A stretch of 64,000 bases of DNA from Staphylococcus marylandisciuri (lineage in GTDB: Bacteria; Bacillota; Bacilli; Staphylococcales; Staphylococcaceae), in assembly GCF_025519785.1 (NCBI RefSeq), contig NZ_JAOPKZ010000005.1:1-64000 (forward strand), written 5' to 3'. The notes beneath the pieces are model-generated. The model was not told the DNA's origin. It searched no databases and saw nothing but the letters and a program-made list of their open reading frames with translations. Numbering within the stretch: position 1 is the stretch's first letter; each line of letters opens with the position of its first letter. The position numbers and the translations under genes are program-made. Below are positions 36,202-45,715 of the stretch, one piece after another.

Positions 36202-38148
36202 ATGAGAATAACTGAGTTGTTAACTAGAGAAACTATAGCTATGGAATTAACGAGTTCAGATAAAGAGAGCGTGATTGATGAGCTCACAAATCAATTGGAT
36301 CGAGCTGGGAAACTAAGTGATAAAGAAGCTTTTAAGACAGCAATCTTTGACAGAGAGGCACAAAGTTCTACTGGTATCGGTGAAGGTATCGCTATACCGC
36401 ATGCTAAAGTTGAAGCAGTCAAAGCGCCAGCAATCGCTTTTGGTAAATCGCAGCAGGGTGTCGATTATCAGAGTCTTGATATGCAACCAGCGCACCTCTT
36501 CTTTATGATTGCTGCGCCAGAAGGTGGAGCACAAACTCATTTAGATGCTTTAGCTAAGTTATCTAGTATCTTAATGGATGATCAAGTTCGTGCTGATTTA
36601 CTTGCAGCGTCAACGTCTGAAGAAGTCTTAAATATTATAAACAAAGCTGATGATGAAGCGGCAGAGGAAGACAGTCGTGATCGTCACGAAGGTGAGGTGG
36701 AGTCAGTTTCCTCAACCGAAGAGAGACCGTACATTTTAGCGGTCACAGCTTGTCCTACAGGGATTGCACATACCTACATGGCACGGGACGCTTTGAAGAA
36801 ACAAGCACATAATATGGGCGTTGATATTAAAATCGAAACTAATGGCTCAGGGGGAGTTAAGAATCGTCTCACACAAGAGGATATAGATAGAGCAACTGGA
36901 ATTATCGTTGCTGCCGATGTACACGTAGAAACAGACCGATTTGATGGCAAGAATGTAGTCGAGGTGCCTGTAGCTGATGGCATTAAACGCCCCGAAGAAC
37001 TCATTAATATAGCACAAGATACGACACGTAAACCATTTATCTCACGCGGTGACAGCAATCGTTCTAAGACGCCTTTAAATGAGAAGCAAGGCGTAGGGAA
37101 AGCTATTTATAAACACTTAATGAATGGTGTCTCTAACATGTTACCACTTGTTATTGCTGGTGGTATCCTGATGGCAGTCGTATTCCTCATAGGCCCTAAT
37201 TCTTTTGAGCCTAAAAGTAAGGAGTACCTCCCTTTTGCTGAACAATTATGGAATATAGGTAATCATAGTGCCTTTAATTTAATCATACCTATATTAGCAG
37301 GATTTATCGCTCGTAGTATCGCTGACAAGCCAGGGTTTGCTGCTGGATTAGTTGGTGGTATGCTTGCCTTTTCAGGAGATTCGGGCTTTATTGGTGGTAT
37401 CATTGCTGGGTTCCTAGCAGGGTATCTAACTCAAGGAATTAAGGCATTATTTAGTCGCTTACCGCAAGCGCTTGAAGGTTTGAAACCAACGTTAATTTAT
37501 CCGATATTATCGGTGACGATCACGGGATTGTTGATGATTTACGTTATCAATCCACCCGCTTCATGGTTAAACCACTTATTGAATCACGGGTTAAATAGTC
37601 TATCCGGCGCTAATATCATGTTGCTCGGGTTAATCATTGGTGCGATGATGGCTATCGATATGGGCGGTCCCTTCAATAAAGCCGCATACGTATTCTCTAC
37701 AGCAGCGTTGACGCAAGGTAATACGGCACCCATCACTGCAGCAATGATCGGCGGTATGATTCCTCCAATTGCGATTGCAACAGCGATGTTAATCTTCCGT
37801 AAGAAATTCACTAAAGAACAACGTGGATCTATCGTACCAAATTATGTCATGGGGTTATCATTTATTACTGAAGGAGCGATTCCGTTTGCGGCAGCTGATC
37901 CGATTCGTGTCATTCCTGCAATGATGATCGGTTCTGGTATCGGTGGCGCTATCGCGTTAAGTCTTGGATCAGCGATTCATGCCCCACATGGAGGTATATT
38001 TGTTATCGTTGGTACTGATTATAGTCACGTATTACAGACATTAATCGCTATTGGAGTGGGTGCTTTAGTTGGAGCGATCATCTACGGTTTAATCAAACCG
38101 AAATTATCGTCGGAAGAAATCCAAGCCTCTCAAACTATGGATGAGTGA
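36202..38148 (+). CDS. fruA: PTS fructose-specific EIIABC component FruA
   Basis: A 648-residue fused permease. EIIA (1-150) carries the phosphorylated H67 in GEGIAIPHAKVEAV; EIIB (about 173-270) has C184 in AVTACPTGIAHTYM; EIIC (about 300-640) is the membrane domain with DMGGPFNKAAY. It imports fructose as fructose 1-phosphate, which FruK then uses. ATG 36202 follows GGGAGTGA; an upstream in-frame start at 36184 has no site. A gap of about 90 bp separates it from fruK. Confidence 0.96.
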   Translation: MRITELLTRETIAMELTSSDKESVIDELTNQLDRAGKLSDKEAFKTAIFDREAQSSTGIGEGIAIPHAKVEAVKAPAIAFGKSQQGVDYQSLDMQPAHLFFMIAAPEGGAQTHLDALAKLSSILMDDQVRADLLAASTSEEVLNIINKADDEAAEEDSRDRHEGEVESVSSTEERPYILAVTACPTGIAHTYMARDALKKQAHNMGVDIKIETNGSGGVKNRLTQEDIDRATGIIVAADVHVETDRFDGKNVVEVPVADGIKRPEELINIAQDTTRKPFISRGDSNRSKTPLNEKQGVGKAIYKHLMNGVSNMLPLVIAGGILMAVVFLIGPNSFEPKSKEYLPFAEQLWNIGNHSAFNLIIPILAGFIARSIADKPGFAAGLVGGMLAFSGDSGFIGGIIAGFLAGYLTQGIKALFSRLPQALEGLKPTLIYPILSVTITGLLMIYVINPPASWLNHLLNHGLNSLSGANIMLLGLIIGAMMAIDMGGPFNKAAYVFSTAALTQGNTAPITAAMIGGMIPPIAIATAMLIFRKKFTKEQRGSIVPNYVMGLSFITEGAIPFAAADPIRVIPAMMIGSGIGGAIALSLGSAIHAPHGGIFVIVGTDYSHVLQTLIAIGVGALVGAIIYGLIKPKLSSEEIQASQTMDE

Positions 38149-38221
38149 AGAAGATAAATGTATTGAACGTGGCGTGTTAAGCTCGTTTGCAGTATTCATT
38201 TGCAGTATTCAATAGATAACT

Positions 38222-38795
38222 AAAGGCGAGGTCGGGACAAAAGTGTTTAGGATTTGAGCAGGGGGCCCCAACAAAGAGAAACTGGTAAACCAGTTTCCAC
38301 AAGCTATGCAAGTTGGGGTGGGGCCCCAACACAAAGAAACTGGTAAACCAGTTTCTACAAGCACTGCGAGTTGGGGCGGCCCTATAAAAGCGAAGCTTGA
38401 GGCTGGGACATAATGTAATGTCTCAGCTTCTTTCAGCGTCTTGGCAGTAGATGACTGATTTGAAAATGCGCTTGTATCAAGCTTTTTTCAATTCTAGTCA
38501 TCCTTGCCGGGGCGGGACTACGAAATCTTTTTATTCAAATCAGATTTCTGTCCCGCTCCCTCTTTCAGCATCTTGGCAGTAGATGACTGATTTGAAAATG
38601 CGCTTGTATCAAGCTTTTTTTCAATTCTAGTCATCCTTGCCGGGGCGGGACTACGAAATCTTTTTATTCAAATTAGATTTCTGTCCCGCTCCCGAACCGT
38701 GAGAGTGAGTGTCTGTCGACAATCCTGCTTGTGGGACGCCGTCCATCGGTTTCCCAGAGTACAGTAACTTTAGGTCTCAACCTCGTCTTTTTCTA
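38222..38795. repeat. STAR-like cluster, two inverted family A units, family E segment
   Basis: Two STAR-like cores with AAACTGGTAAACCAGTTT palindromes span 38260-38385. After GCTTGAGGCTGGGACATAATG, two reverse family A units end near 38563 and 38694. A family E segment (GTGGGACGCCGTCCATCGG, GTCTCAACCTC) follows to about 38790. Confidence 0.88.
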
Positions 38796-39211
38796 TAAGC
38801 TAGTTTACATAAGTGACAACTTTGGAGTTGTACTACATTTAACAAGTATAGTTAGCATGGAATTGAGCTTGTGTGAGGACGCTTCCTTTCTCTAATTGAG
38901 ACCAGAATGGCAGCTTTATTTGTAAATAGACTCCAATGTATGGACGCCCGACAACCATAGCTCAACTCGTGGGCTTTACTACATATGTGAACTTCAATTA
39001 GCTGCTGTACATAAACCAATATGTTATGTGAATCCACTCGTCTAGTTATATCTCAGCCTCTCAGAACATATTTTACTTGATGTAATTATTTTTTATTTTC
39101 TCGCCCAATTTTTTTATGTTCTCTTCTTCTTTCTAGTTGTCAAAAAGGTGCGTAGTACGTGATGTTATTGTAAAATGAAAATACCACTATAAATATAAAG
39201 AAGGGTGAATA
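38796..39211. other. Gap upstream of nagA
   Basis: AT-rich with no convincing ORF on either strand. A short stretch near 38997 (CAATTAGCTGCTGT) repeats one near 2636. It should hold the nagA promoter. Confidence 0.5.
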
Positions 39212-40366
39212 ATGGAATATGTCATTACCAACGGTAGACTTTATACTGAAGAGCACGTGCTCCCAAAAGGTTATATAAAGGTTAAAAATGGCCAAATCAC
39301 TGCAATTGAAGAAGGAGATTACGAGGGTCAATTAGAAACAATTGATGCTCAGGGTCATCACATTATACCGGGTTTTATAGATATTCATATTCACGGGGGG
39401 TACGGTGAAGATGTGATGGATGCTTCTGAGGAAGGTCTTAAACACCTAGCCAAGAACCTTCTATCTGAGGGAACCACTAGTTTTCTCGCTACTACGATGA
39501 CTCAATCTGATGAGAATGTTGAACAAGCACTGCGTACAATCGCCCGATATAAAGATAAACAGAACCGCACAGAAGGAGCGGAAATACTAGGGATACATTT
39601 AGAGGGTCCATTTATTTCTGAACACAAGGTGGGAGCACAGAATCCAGCTTTCGTTCAGCGACCTTCAGTGAAGAAAGTTCAACATTTTCAAGACGTAGCA
39701 AATCAACTCATTAAAATAATTACCTTTGCTCCAGAAGTAGAGGGGGCGCTAGAAACTGTAGAAGCTTTACACGAAGAGATCATCTTCTCGATGGGGCACA
39801 CTGCAGCGACATTTGAAGAAGCGAATCAAGCAGTTGAGTATGGGGCACAACATATTACACATCTCTATAATGCGGCTACGTCTTTCGAACATCGTAATCC
39901 AGGAGTATTCGGTGCGGCTTGGACGAATGAACGCCTAGCCACAGAAATTATTGTAGACGGTGTTCACTCTCATCCAGCAGCGGTAGCTATTGCGTACAAA
40001 CAAAAAGGAAATCAACGTTTCTATCTCATTACTGACGCGATGAGAGCGAAAGGTATGCCAGAAGGAGCATACGATTTAGGAGGGCAAACAGTTCACGTTA
40101 AAGGATCTGAAGCTCGACTCGCTACTGGTTCTTTAGCAGGAAGTATTTTACGGATGAATGAGGGGCTAGAGAACCTCAAACAGTATACTGGTGCTTCCCT
40201 AGAGGAATTATGGCGTGTGACTAGTCTAAACCAAGCTCAAGCATTAGGTGTTTCTGATCAAAAGGGGAGTTTAAAGGTAGGTAAGGATGCTGATTTGGTC
40301 ATACTAGATCATAGTAGTCAGGTGATGACTACTATTAAAGGCGGCAAACCATACCGATTTGATTAA
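39212..40366 (+). CDS. nagA: N-acetylglucosamine-6-phosphate deacetylase NagA
   Basis: A 384-residue amidohydrolase that removes acetate from GlcNAc-6-phosphate. Metal ligands are visible: H59 and H61 in IDIHIHGG, the Glu of HLEGPFI, the His of MGHTAA and of ITHLYNAA, and catalytic Asp in LITDAMRAKG. The ribosome binding site is GAAGGGTG. Single gene; nagB is not in the window. Confidence 0.96.
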   Translation: MEYVITNGRLYTEEHVLPKGYIKVKNGQITAIEEGDYEGQLETIDAQGHHIIPGFIDIHIHGGYGEDVMDASEEGLKHLAKNLLSEGTTSFLATTMTQSDENVEQALRTIARYKDKQNRTEGAEILGIHLEGPFISEHKVGAQNPAFVQRPSVKKVQHFQDVANQLIKIITFAPEVEGALETVEALHEEIIFSMGHTAATFEEANQAVEYGAQHITHLYNAATSFEHRNPGVFGAAWTNERLATEIIVDGVHSHPAAVAIAYKQKGNQRFYLITDAMRAKGMPEGAYDLGGQTVHVKGSEARLATGSLAGSILRMNEGLENLKQYTGASLEELWRVTSLNQAQALGVSDQKGSLKVGKDADLVILDHSSQVMTTIKGGKPYRFD

Positions 40367-40450
40367 AGGTAATAGGTTTTTACAACGACGATCTAAATGA
40401 CTCGGATAAGTTATAAATATGTTGTTTGAAAGAATATGACCTTAGTTGTT

Positions 40451-40479
40451 TTGTCCGAACCTTTACAGTGTGCTATTAT
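40451..40479 (+). promoter_or_regulatory. Sigma-A-type promoter of mpfA
   Basis: -35 TTGTCC (40451-40456), 17-base spacer, extended -10 TGCTATTAT (TATTAT at 40474-40479). Transcription should start near 40486, giving a leader of about 145 nt before mpfA. Confidence 0.55.
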
Positions 40480-40506
40480 AGATACAATACGTCTTTTTTA
40501 GGGAGG

Positions 40507-40624
40507 TGCCATAATGGGAAGGATTTAATGAAATCTAATTTAAGAAGCAGAAAGAATGCGCGAATCACACAAGTGTCCCGTTGTGGCATTGATAATAATT
40601 GGAGGTGAATCCCTAAATAAGGGG
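40507..40624 (+). promoter_or_regulatory. Structured mpfA leader with two overlapping mini-ORFs
   Basis: TGCCATAATGGGA (40507-40519) pairs with TCCCGTTGTGGCA (40576-40588): a 13-bp stem with two G-U pairs. GGGAGGTG (40501-40508) precedes a four-codon ORF MGRI at 40514-40528, whose stop TAA overlaps the ATG of the next mini-ORF (TAATG). A weak CCCT/AGGG hairpin (40611-40623) covers the likely mpfA site. No known riboswitch class matches by eye. Confidence 0.5.
40528..40608 (+). CDS. Possible 26-residue basic leader peptide
   Basis: The mini-ORF from ATG 40528 (AAGGA upstream, overlapping the stop of MGRI) has 26 residues, seven of them Lys or Arg (MKSNLRSRKNAR at the start). It ends with TGA at 40606-40608, 22 bases before the mpfA start. 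The 3' arm of the leader stem lies inside it, so ribosomes on it would open the stem. Probably a regulatory leader peptide; may also be chance. Confidence 0.4.
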   Translation: MKSNLRSRKNARITQVSRCGIDNNWR

Positions 40625-40630
40625 AACTAA

Positions 40631-41977
40631 TTGGAAACATCGACCATAATAAGTTTAGTAGTATTTATTATTTTGATTGCATTAACCACAGTCTTTGTGG
40701 GGTCAGAATTTGCGTTAGTAAAGGTGAGATCAAGTCGAATTGAACAGCTTGCAGCTGAAGGGAATGGAAGTGCGAAAGTTGTAAGGAAGATGATTCACAA
40801 CCTCGATTACTATCTTTCAGCATGTCAACTCGGTATAACTGTGACCTCACTCGGTTTAGGTTGGTTAGGGGAACCTACGTTTAAGAAAATTCTTAGCCCC
40901 CTATTCAATCTTTTTCCAATGCCAGAGCCAGTACAAACTACTTTAGCTTTCGTCATCGCTTTTATACTGGTAACTTATTTACATGTTGTGCTGGGGGAAT
41001 TAGCGCCTAAGTCTATTGCTATTCAACATACCGAAAAGCTAGCGTTAGTTTATTCTAGACCACTTTACTATTTTGGCATGATAATGAAACCACTCATCTG
41101 GTTAATGAATGGTTCAGCACGTCTCATCATTCGAATGCTAGGTGTTGATCCTGATGCAGATAATGATGCGATGTCTGAAGAAGAAATCAAAATTATAATT
41201 AATAATAGTTACAACGGCGGTGAAATTAATCAAACTGAGTTAGCATACATGCAGAATATCTTCTCATTTGATGAACGTCACGCTAAAGATATTATGGTTC
41301 CACGTACACAAGTGACGACGTTGAACGAACCTTTTAACGTTGACGAGTTGCTTGAGACGATTAAAGCCCATCAATTCACTCGTTATCCTATCACAGAAGA
41401 TGGAGATAAAGACCACGTCAAAGGGTTCATTAATGTTAAAGAATTCCTTACTGAATATGCCTCAGGTGAAGCCATTAAGATCAGTAATTACATTCACGAA
41501 TTACCTATGATATCGGAAACGACGCGTATCAGCGATGCTTTGATTCGCATGCAGCGAGAGCATGTGCACATGAGCTTAATTATTGATGAATACGGTGGTA
41601 CTGCTGGTATCTTAACTATGGAAGATATTCTTGAAGAAATCGTCGGTGAAATTCGTGATGAGTTCGATAGCGATGAGGTTAATGATATAGTGAAGAGAAA
41701 TGAAGAAACATACCAGATTAATGGCCGCGTATTACTAGATGATATACATGATCAATTTGGTATAGAATTCGAAGATTCTGAAGATATTGATACAATCGGT
41801 GGCTGGTTACAAGCGCATAACACTAACCTTCAGCAGAATGACTATGTGGATACGATATTTGATCGATGGATTATTTCAGAAATTGATAACCACCAAATTA
41901 TAAGTGTTATTTTAAAATATGAATATAATGCTACGCGTTATACGGCAGAAGATGATGAAGTAGAAGAAGATAATTAA
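40631..41977 (+). CDS. mpfA: CNNM/CorC-type magnesium exporter MpfA
   Basis: A 448-residue membrane protein: DUF21/CNNM transmembrane domain (about 1-180, with [14 protein letters not shown] and [13 protein letters not shown]), a CBS pair (about 215-335, [14 protein letters not shown] and [20 protein letters not shown]) and a C-terminal CorC/HlyC domain. Named on similarity to S. aureus MpfA, which exports Mg2+. TTG 40631 is the first codon after an in-frame TAA, and the first membrane helix starts at once, so the start is firm. Regulation probably acts through the leader above. Confidence 0.93.
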   Translation: METSTIISLVVFIILIALTTVFVGSEFALVKVRSSRIEQLAAEGNGSAKVVRKMIHNLDYYLSACQLGITVTSLGLGWLGEPTFKKILSPLFNLFPMPEPVQTTLAFVIAFILVTYLHVVLGELAPKSIAIQHTEKLALVYSRPLYYFGMIMKPLIWLMNGSARLIIRMLGVDPDADNDAMSEEEIKIIINNSYNGGEINQTELAYMQNIFSFDERHAKDIMVPRTQVTTLNEPFNVDELLETIKAHQFTRYPITEDGDKDHVKGFINVKEFLTEYASGEAIKISNYIHELPMISETTRISDALIRMQREHVHMSLIIDEYGGTAGILTMEDILEEIVGEIRDEFDSDEVNDIVKRNEETYQINGRVLLDDIHDQFGIEFEDSEDIDTIGGWLQAHNTNLQQNDYVDTIFDRWIISEIDNHQIISVILKYEYNATRYTAEDDEVEEDN

Positions 41978-42045
41978 CATAGTGTTGAATCATTAAAATA
42001 TAGTAGAATAAAAGAGGTTTGGACTAAAGCGATTAAGATTTGGGC

Positions 42046-42280
42046 CGGGGGCCCCAACAAAGAGGGAGCGGGACAGAAATCTAATTTGAATAAAAAGATT
42101 TCGTAGTCCCGCCCCGGCAAGGATGACTAGAATTGAAAAAAGCTTGATACAAGCGCATTTTCAAATCAGTCATCTACTGCCGAGATGTTGAAGAGGCTGG
42201 GATTTCTGTCCCGCTCCCTTCAAACATTGTCAGTTGGGGCAGTGCCAGTCGAAGACCGAGGCTGAGACGGCACCCTAGGA
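42046..42280. repeat. STAR-like element interrupted by a family A unit
   Basis: GGGGGCCCCAACAAAGA at 42046-42063 is followed at 42064 by GGGAGCGGGACAG and a full unit ending GTCCCGCTCCCTT near 42221. STAR-like sequence then resumes (CAAACATTGTCAGTTGGGGCAG). The family A unit thus sits inside a STAR element. Its tail (GAGGCTGGGATTTCTGTCCCGCTCCC) is a hybrid. Confidence 0.85.
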
Positions 42281-42316
42281 AAGCGACCCAATAATACGAA
42301 GTATAGGATAAAAAGA

Positions 42317-42361
42317 AGCACTCAGATGAAATGAATTAAATCATCTGAGTGCTATTTTTTT
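42317..42361 (+). terminator. Family C hairpin terminator
   Basis: The same 13-bp stem as at 16630: AGCACTCAGATGA (42317-42329) and TCATCTGAGTGCT (42341-42353), then ATTTTTTT. It probably terminates mpfA readthrough and, from the other side, the GlsB-like gene. Confidence 0.85.
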
Positions 42362-42435
42362 CTGGGATTTCTGTCCCAGACTCATTTCCCGAATAACTAT
42401 TTAACAATTAATCTCGGGTTAAGTATTGTAGGTAA

Positions 42436-42705
42436 TTATTTGTTTCCACGTAACTTACCAACGATAAATGAAACAATTAATACTAATACAATTGTACCAA
42501 TTAACGCTGGGATAATGTGAATGTTACCTGGATGTGGTCCGAAATTCTCAGCACCAAATAATTTGAATATCCATTGGCCTAAGAAAGAACCTATGATACC
42601 AGCGATAATGTTACCGATGATACCACCAGGAATGTCTTTACCAACGATAAGACCGGCTAACCAGCCGATGAGACCACCGACGATTAACATAACGATAAAA
42701 CTCAT
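42436..42705 (-). CDS. GlsB/YeaQ/YmgE-family membrane protein
   Basis: An 89-residue protein with three hydrophobic segments and Gly-rich repeats (GGLIGWLAGLIVG, IPGGIIGNIIAGIIGSFLGQ) typical of the transglycosylase-associated protein family. AGGAGG lies upstream. Linked to stress responses in other bacteria; no enzymatic role proven. Confidence 0.9.
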   Translation of the reverse strand: MSFIVMLIVGGLIGWLAGLIVGKDIPGGIIGNIIAGIIGSFLGQWIFKLFGAENFGPHPGNIHIIPALIGTIVLVLIVSFIVGKLRGNK

Positions 42706-42764
42706 ATCTTTTAACCTCCTAACTATCTTGGTTGCTGGTACATTATACCCATCTTGTTTTGATG

Positions 42765-43361
42765 TTAATCATTTTTAATAAAAAATAATTTCGTCCGTAA
42801 AATAAACATTATAAAAATCAGATGGGTAATTAAAAAGATATACCACAAAGGTGTGAGTATAGTCATAGTTGTAAAGGAGAGTATAATGATTATTTCTCCC
42901 ACAGTGACAGGGTAAGATAGTTTGTGAATAGGTTTAACTTTATTGCGATCCTTTTGTTTAAATGTGCTCACAAAAAGGATGATCGCTCCTATGAGAAATA
43001 TCGCCGGTGCGAGATATGGTGTCGACATATAATAAGATTCATTACTTATGTTAAAGGTTAGTATAGTTGATAAACTCAATATGTAGGTTAAAACGATAGC
43101 GCTGTATTTTTGATTTGAACATCGTACGCTACCGTTATGGTGTTCAACTATCAATTGAAGACCGGTCCAAAGAATTAACATGATGACACTATAAATACTA
43201 ATATAGTCATATTTCTGTATTATAATTAAATTAATTATGCTTGTTATAGTCATCGCAGTGAGCATAGTAGTGAAATGAAAGTGCTTGAAGTTTCTTTGAT
43301 AAAGCCCAAGCACCACGATGATAGTGACTGCAACTATGTCGACAATGATTGGTATCAGCAT
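42765..43361 (-). CDS. Hypothetical membrane protein, six or more TM
   Basis: A 198-residue very hydrophobic protein with about six to seven helices and short loops, including a basic loop (KQKDRNKVKPIHK). AGGAG lies upstream of ATG 43361. No family recognised. Confidence 0.7.
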   Translation of the reverse strand: MLIPIIVDIVAVTIIVVLGLYQRNFKHFHFTTMLTAMTITSIINLIIIQKYDYISIYSVIMLILWTGLQLIVEHHNGSVRCSNQKYSAIVLTYILSLSTILTFNISNESYYMSTPYLAPAIFLIGAIILFVSTFKQKDRNKVKPIHKLSYPVTVGEIIIILSFTTMTILTPLWYIFLITHLIFIMFILRTKLFFIKND

Positions 43362-43492
43362 GCTGTTCTCCTAACTTAGATACTTTATTGCAACATTATA
43401 TCAATTAACATACATTTATTCATTTATAAACGTCCATATAATGAGGGAGATTTTTAAATAAGCATTAGACATTCAATACTGAACATACTCAA

Positions 43493-44209
43493 TTAAACGC
43501 CCTTAGTGTTACTCCATAATAAGGTGTGTAGTTGTGGAAGGACGTAAACATCGTTCATCTCTGAACTTTCGATTACCCGTTCGACAAGATCTTCGTAGAG
43601 GGAAAGTAGTTTCGTAGTATGATCTGCTACTTGTTCTCCTTCGAGATAAGGGTTACCGACTTGTAAATAGAATGGGATAGTTGGATAACGTTTGTGTATC
43701 ATTTCTGCAAATTTAAAGTCTTCTTCTTCAAAGATAACAACCTTTAAATTGATGGTGTCATGTATGCATTGTGAGATGACGTCATCGAGTATAGGAAGAT
43801 TCGGTTTCATCATAGAGCTAGGAGGCTTTGGACTGATAGTTAAATCATCGATCTGCCTCATCCAAGGCTGGAATTGACTTCCCTGAGTTTCAAGTGCTGT
43901 ATAGATTCCGTTCTCTTGAAAGATGTCAACTAAGCCTTGAATGCCCTTAATTAAAGCAGGGTTACCTCCACTGATCGTTACGTGATTAAATCTGTTACCT
44001 CCAACTTCACAGAGTTCTGCGTATACTTCTTCAGCGGTCATCATCTTTATTTCATCTTTAGCACTTCCATCCCAAGTAAAGCTAGAATCGCACCAGTCGC
44101 AACGATAATCGCAACCTGCTGTGCGGACGAACATCGTCTTTCGTCCTATTACTTTGCCTTCCCCTTGAATAGTAGGGCCAAATATTTCTAGAACTGGTAT
44201 TTTAGCCAT
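43493..44209 (-). CDS. queE: 7-Carboxy-7-deazaguanine synthase QueE
   Basis: A 238-residue radical SAM enzyme converting carboxytetrahydropterin to 7-carboxy-7-deazaguanine. The FeS cysteines are C33, C37 and C40 (GCDYRCDWCDSSF; C-x3-C-x2-C). FGPTIQGEGKVIGR at the N-terminus is typical. It overlaps the queD stop by eight bases, so coupled translation is likely. Confidence 0.96.
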   Translation of the reverse strand: MAKIPVLEIFGPTIQGEGKVIGRKTMFVRTAGCDYRCDWCDSSFTWDGSAKDEIKMMTAEEVYAELCEVGGNRFNHVTISGGNPALIKGIQGLVDIFQENGIYTALETQGSQFQPWMRQIDDLTISPKPPSSMMKPNLPILDDVISQCIHDTINLKVVIFEEEDFKFAEMIHKRYPTIPFYLQVGNPYLEGEQVADHTTKLLSLYEDLVERVIESSEMNDVYVLPQLHTLLWSNTKGV

Positions 44210-44627
44210 TTCTAAACTCCTCTGGTCTATATTTTACGTAACTCGTAGGTGTTTCTCTAACGAATACTTGAGCGCATTTCGGGTGATTGTCACGCTGTTT
44301 GAGATGATCTTGTACTATTTCATATATCGTTCTAGCTACCATTTCTGTAGAAGGACTCACATCTCTAAATGCAGGAAGCTCATTTAATAGTTGGTGGTCA
44401 AATTGACCGTGTACGAGTTGCTTTAACTCACTGAAATTCACAAGGAACCCATTCTGATCTAGGCTATCTCCAACTATGGTTAAATTGACAAAGTAGGTAT
44501 GTCCATGGGTACGCATACATTTACCAGCGTCTTCGCTAGGAATGTAATGTGCGGCTGAAAAGTTGAAGTCCTTGTTTAATTCATAAGCAAAGTGATGATT
44601 TATTGAGGGATACATCTGTTGGAACAA
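44202..44627 (-). CDS. queD: 6-Carboxytetrahydropterin synthase QueD
   Basis: A 141-residue PTPS-family enzyme that makes 6-carboxy-5,6,7,8-tetrahydropterin. Zinc ligands H27, H41 and H43 and catalytic C37 are visible (FNFSAAHYIP, GKCMRTHGHTY). TTG 44627 follows GGAG at nine bases. Lies one base after queC. Confidence 0.95.
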   Translation of the reverse strand: MFQQMYPSINHHFAYELNKDFNFSAAHYIPSEDAGKCMRTHGHTYFVNLTIVGDSLDQNGFLVNFSELKQLVHGQFDHQLLNELPAFRDVSPSTEMVARTIYEIVQDHLKQRDNHPKCAQVFVRETPTSYVKYRPEEFRNG

Positions 44628-44628
44628 T

Positions 44629-45300
44629 TCAATCCACTCCTTTTTCTTCTAAATAAGATTTAAGTCCACGTTGACGGAGTTTGCAAGCTGGGCACTCTCC
44701 GCATCCTTGACCGATAACCCCGTTATAACAAGTTAATGTGTTATAACGTATGTAATCGAGTACACCTAACTGATCGCTAAGTGCCCACGTTTCCTTTTTA
44801 TCTAGCCACATCAACGGCGTATGAATGACGAAGTCTTTATCCATTGACAGGCTAAGCGTGACGTTCATGGACTTAATAAAGTTATCGCGACAGTCTGGAT
44901 AACCTGAGAAATCTGTTTCACACACACCAGTAATTATGTGTTTAGCATTTAATTGATACGCTAAGGCTCCTGCGAATGAAAGAAAGAGTAAATTTCGAGC
45001 AGGAACAAAGGTATTAGGCACGCTTTCCTCTGTTTGTTCAATCTCCATCTCAGGTTGAGTTAAAGCATTAGGAGTAAGTTGGGAAAGGAGGGACATGTCT
45101 AACACGTGATGTTTGAGCTCTTGTTCTTTTGCAATAGACTCAGCTACTTCAACTTCACGATGATGTCGTTGACCATATTTAAAGGTTACTAGCTCGACGT
45201 CATTAAAATGTTCACGTGCCCAAAATAAACAAGTTGTACTGTCTTGTCCGCCGCTAAAAACGACGATGGCTTTATTATTGTTTAAATGTTGGTTGTTCAT
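44629..45300 (-). CDS. queC: 7-Cyano-7-deazaguanine synthase QueC
   Basis: A 223-residue ATP-dependent enzyme producing preQ0. The PP-loop motif [11 protein letters not shown] (13-23) and the four-Cys zinc site ([17 protein letters not shown]) are present. First gene of queC-queD-queE behind a preQ1 riboswitch. Confidence 0.96.
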   Translation of the reverse strand: MNNQHLNNNKAIVVFSGGQDSTTCLFWAREHFNDVELVTFKYGQRHHREVEVAESIAKEQELKHHVLDMSLLSQLTPNALTQPEMEIEQTEESVPNTFVPARNLLFLSFAGALAYQLNAKHIITGVCETDFSGYPDCRDNFIKSMNVTLSLSMDKDFVIHTPLMWLDKKETWALSDQLGVLDYIRYNTLTCYNGVIGQGCGECPACKLRQRGLKSYLEEKGVD

Positions 45301-45350
45301 ATATCAATTTCGCGCTCCTTCAAAAGATTCCTTATCATTCTTACATAAAA

Positions 45351-45398
45351 AAGGGCGGGTCAGAAATCTTCTTAAATGATTTCATGTTCCCGCCCACG
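45351..45398 (-). terminator. Family-A-like terminator in the queC leader
   Basis: On the minus strand GGGCGGGAACATGAAATC pairs with GATTTCTGACCCGCCC, then TTTTTT. It lies between the preQ1 aptamer and queC, so it may be the switch's expression platform. Its arms resemble family A hairpin 1 with several changes. Confidence 0.75.
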
Positions 45399-45508
45399 GT
45401 TAAGGTGACTGACTACCAAGAAGTTCAATGCTAGCACTTCATGCTTCAGTCAGCTATTACCCTCAAAATACTCGGTAAACGTTACTCTAGCTGTTTGGTT
45501 TAAGGGTC

Positions 45509-45545
45509 TAGTTTTTTATAGAGGGTTTGAAGCTAGGAACCTCTG
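45509..45545 (-). ncRNA. preQ1-I riboswitch aptamer
   Basis: On the minus strand the sequence reads CAGAGGTTCCTAGCTTCAAA, then CCCTCTATAAAAAACTA: P1 AGAGG/CCTCT, the CTAGC loop and the A-rich 3' tail of the class I preQ1 aptamer. It stands upstream of queCDE and should lower their expression when preQ1 is plentiful. The terminator is about 110 nt downstream, further than in compact preQ1 switches. Confidence 0.92.
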
Positions 45546-45715
45546 TATTAAATTTTTTTCAAAAGTATAGACTTAAAATGCGTACTCTAGCGTCGATCAT
45601 TTTTGTCATCATGCAAAATATACGTTCACAAGAATAATATATTTATATTGTAAAATCAAGCAAGAATTTGTGATAATGAAGTTGAAAAGCATATTAAATA
45701 ATGAGAGAAGGCTAG

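Noticed and set aside
40426..40527. Long 60-residue reading upstream of mpfA
   Set aside because: The first 34 codons cross the promoter and lack a ribosome binding site; only the last 26 codons are a plausible mini-ORF.
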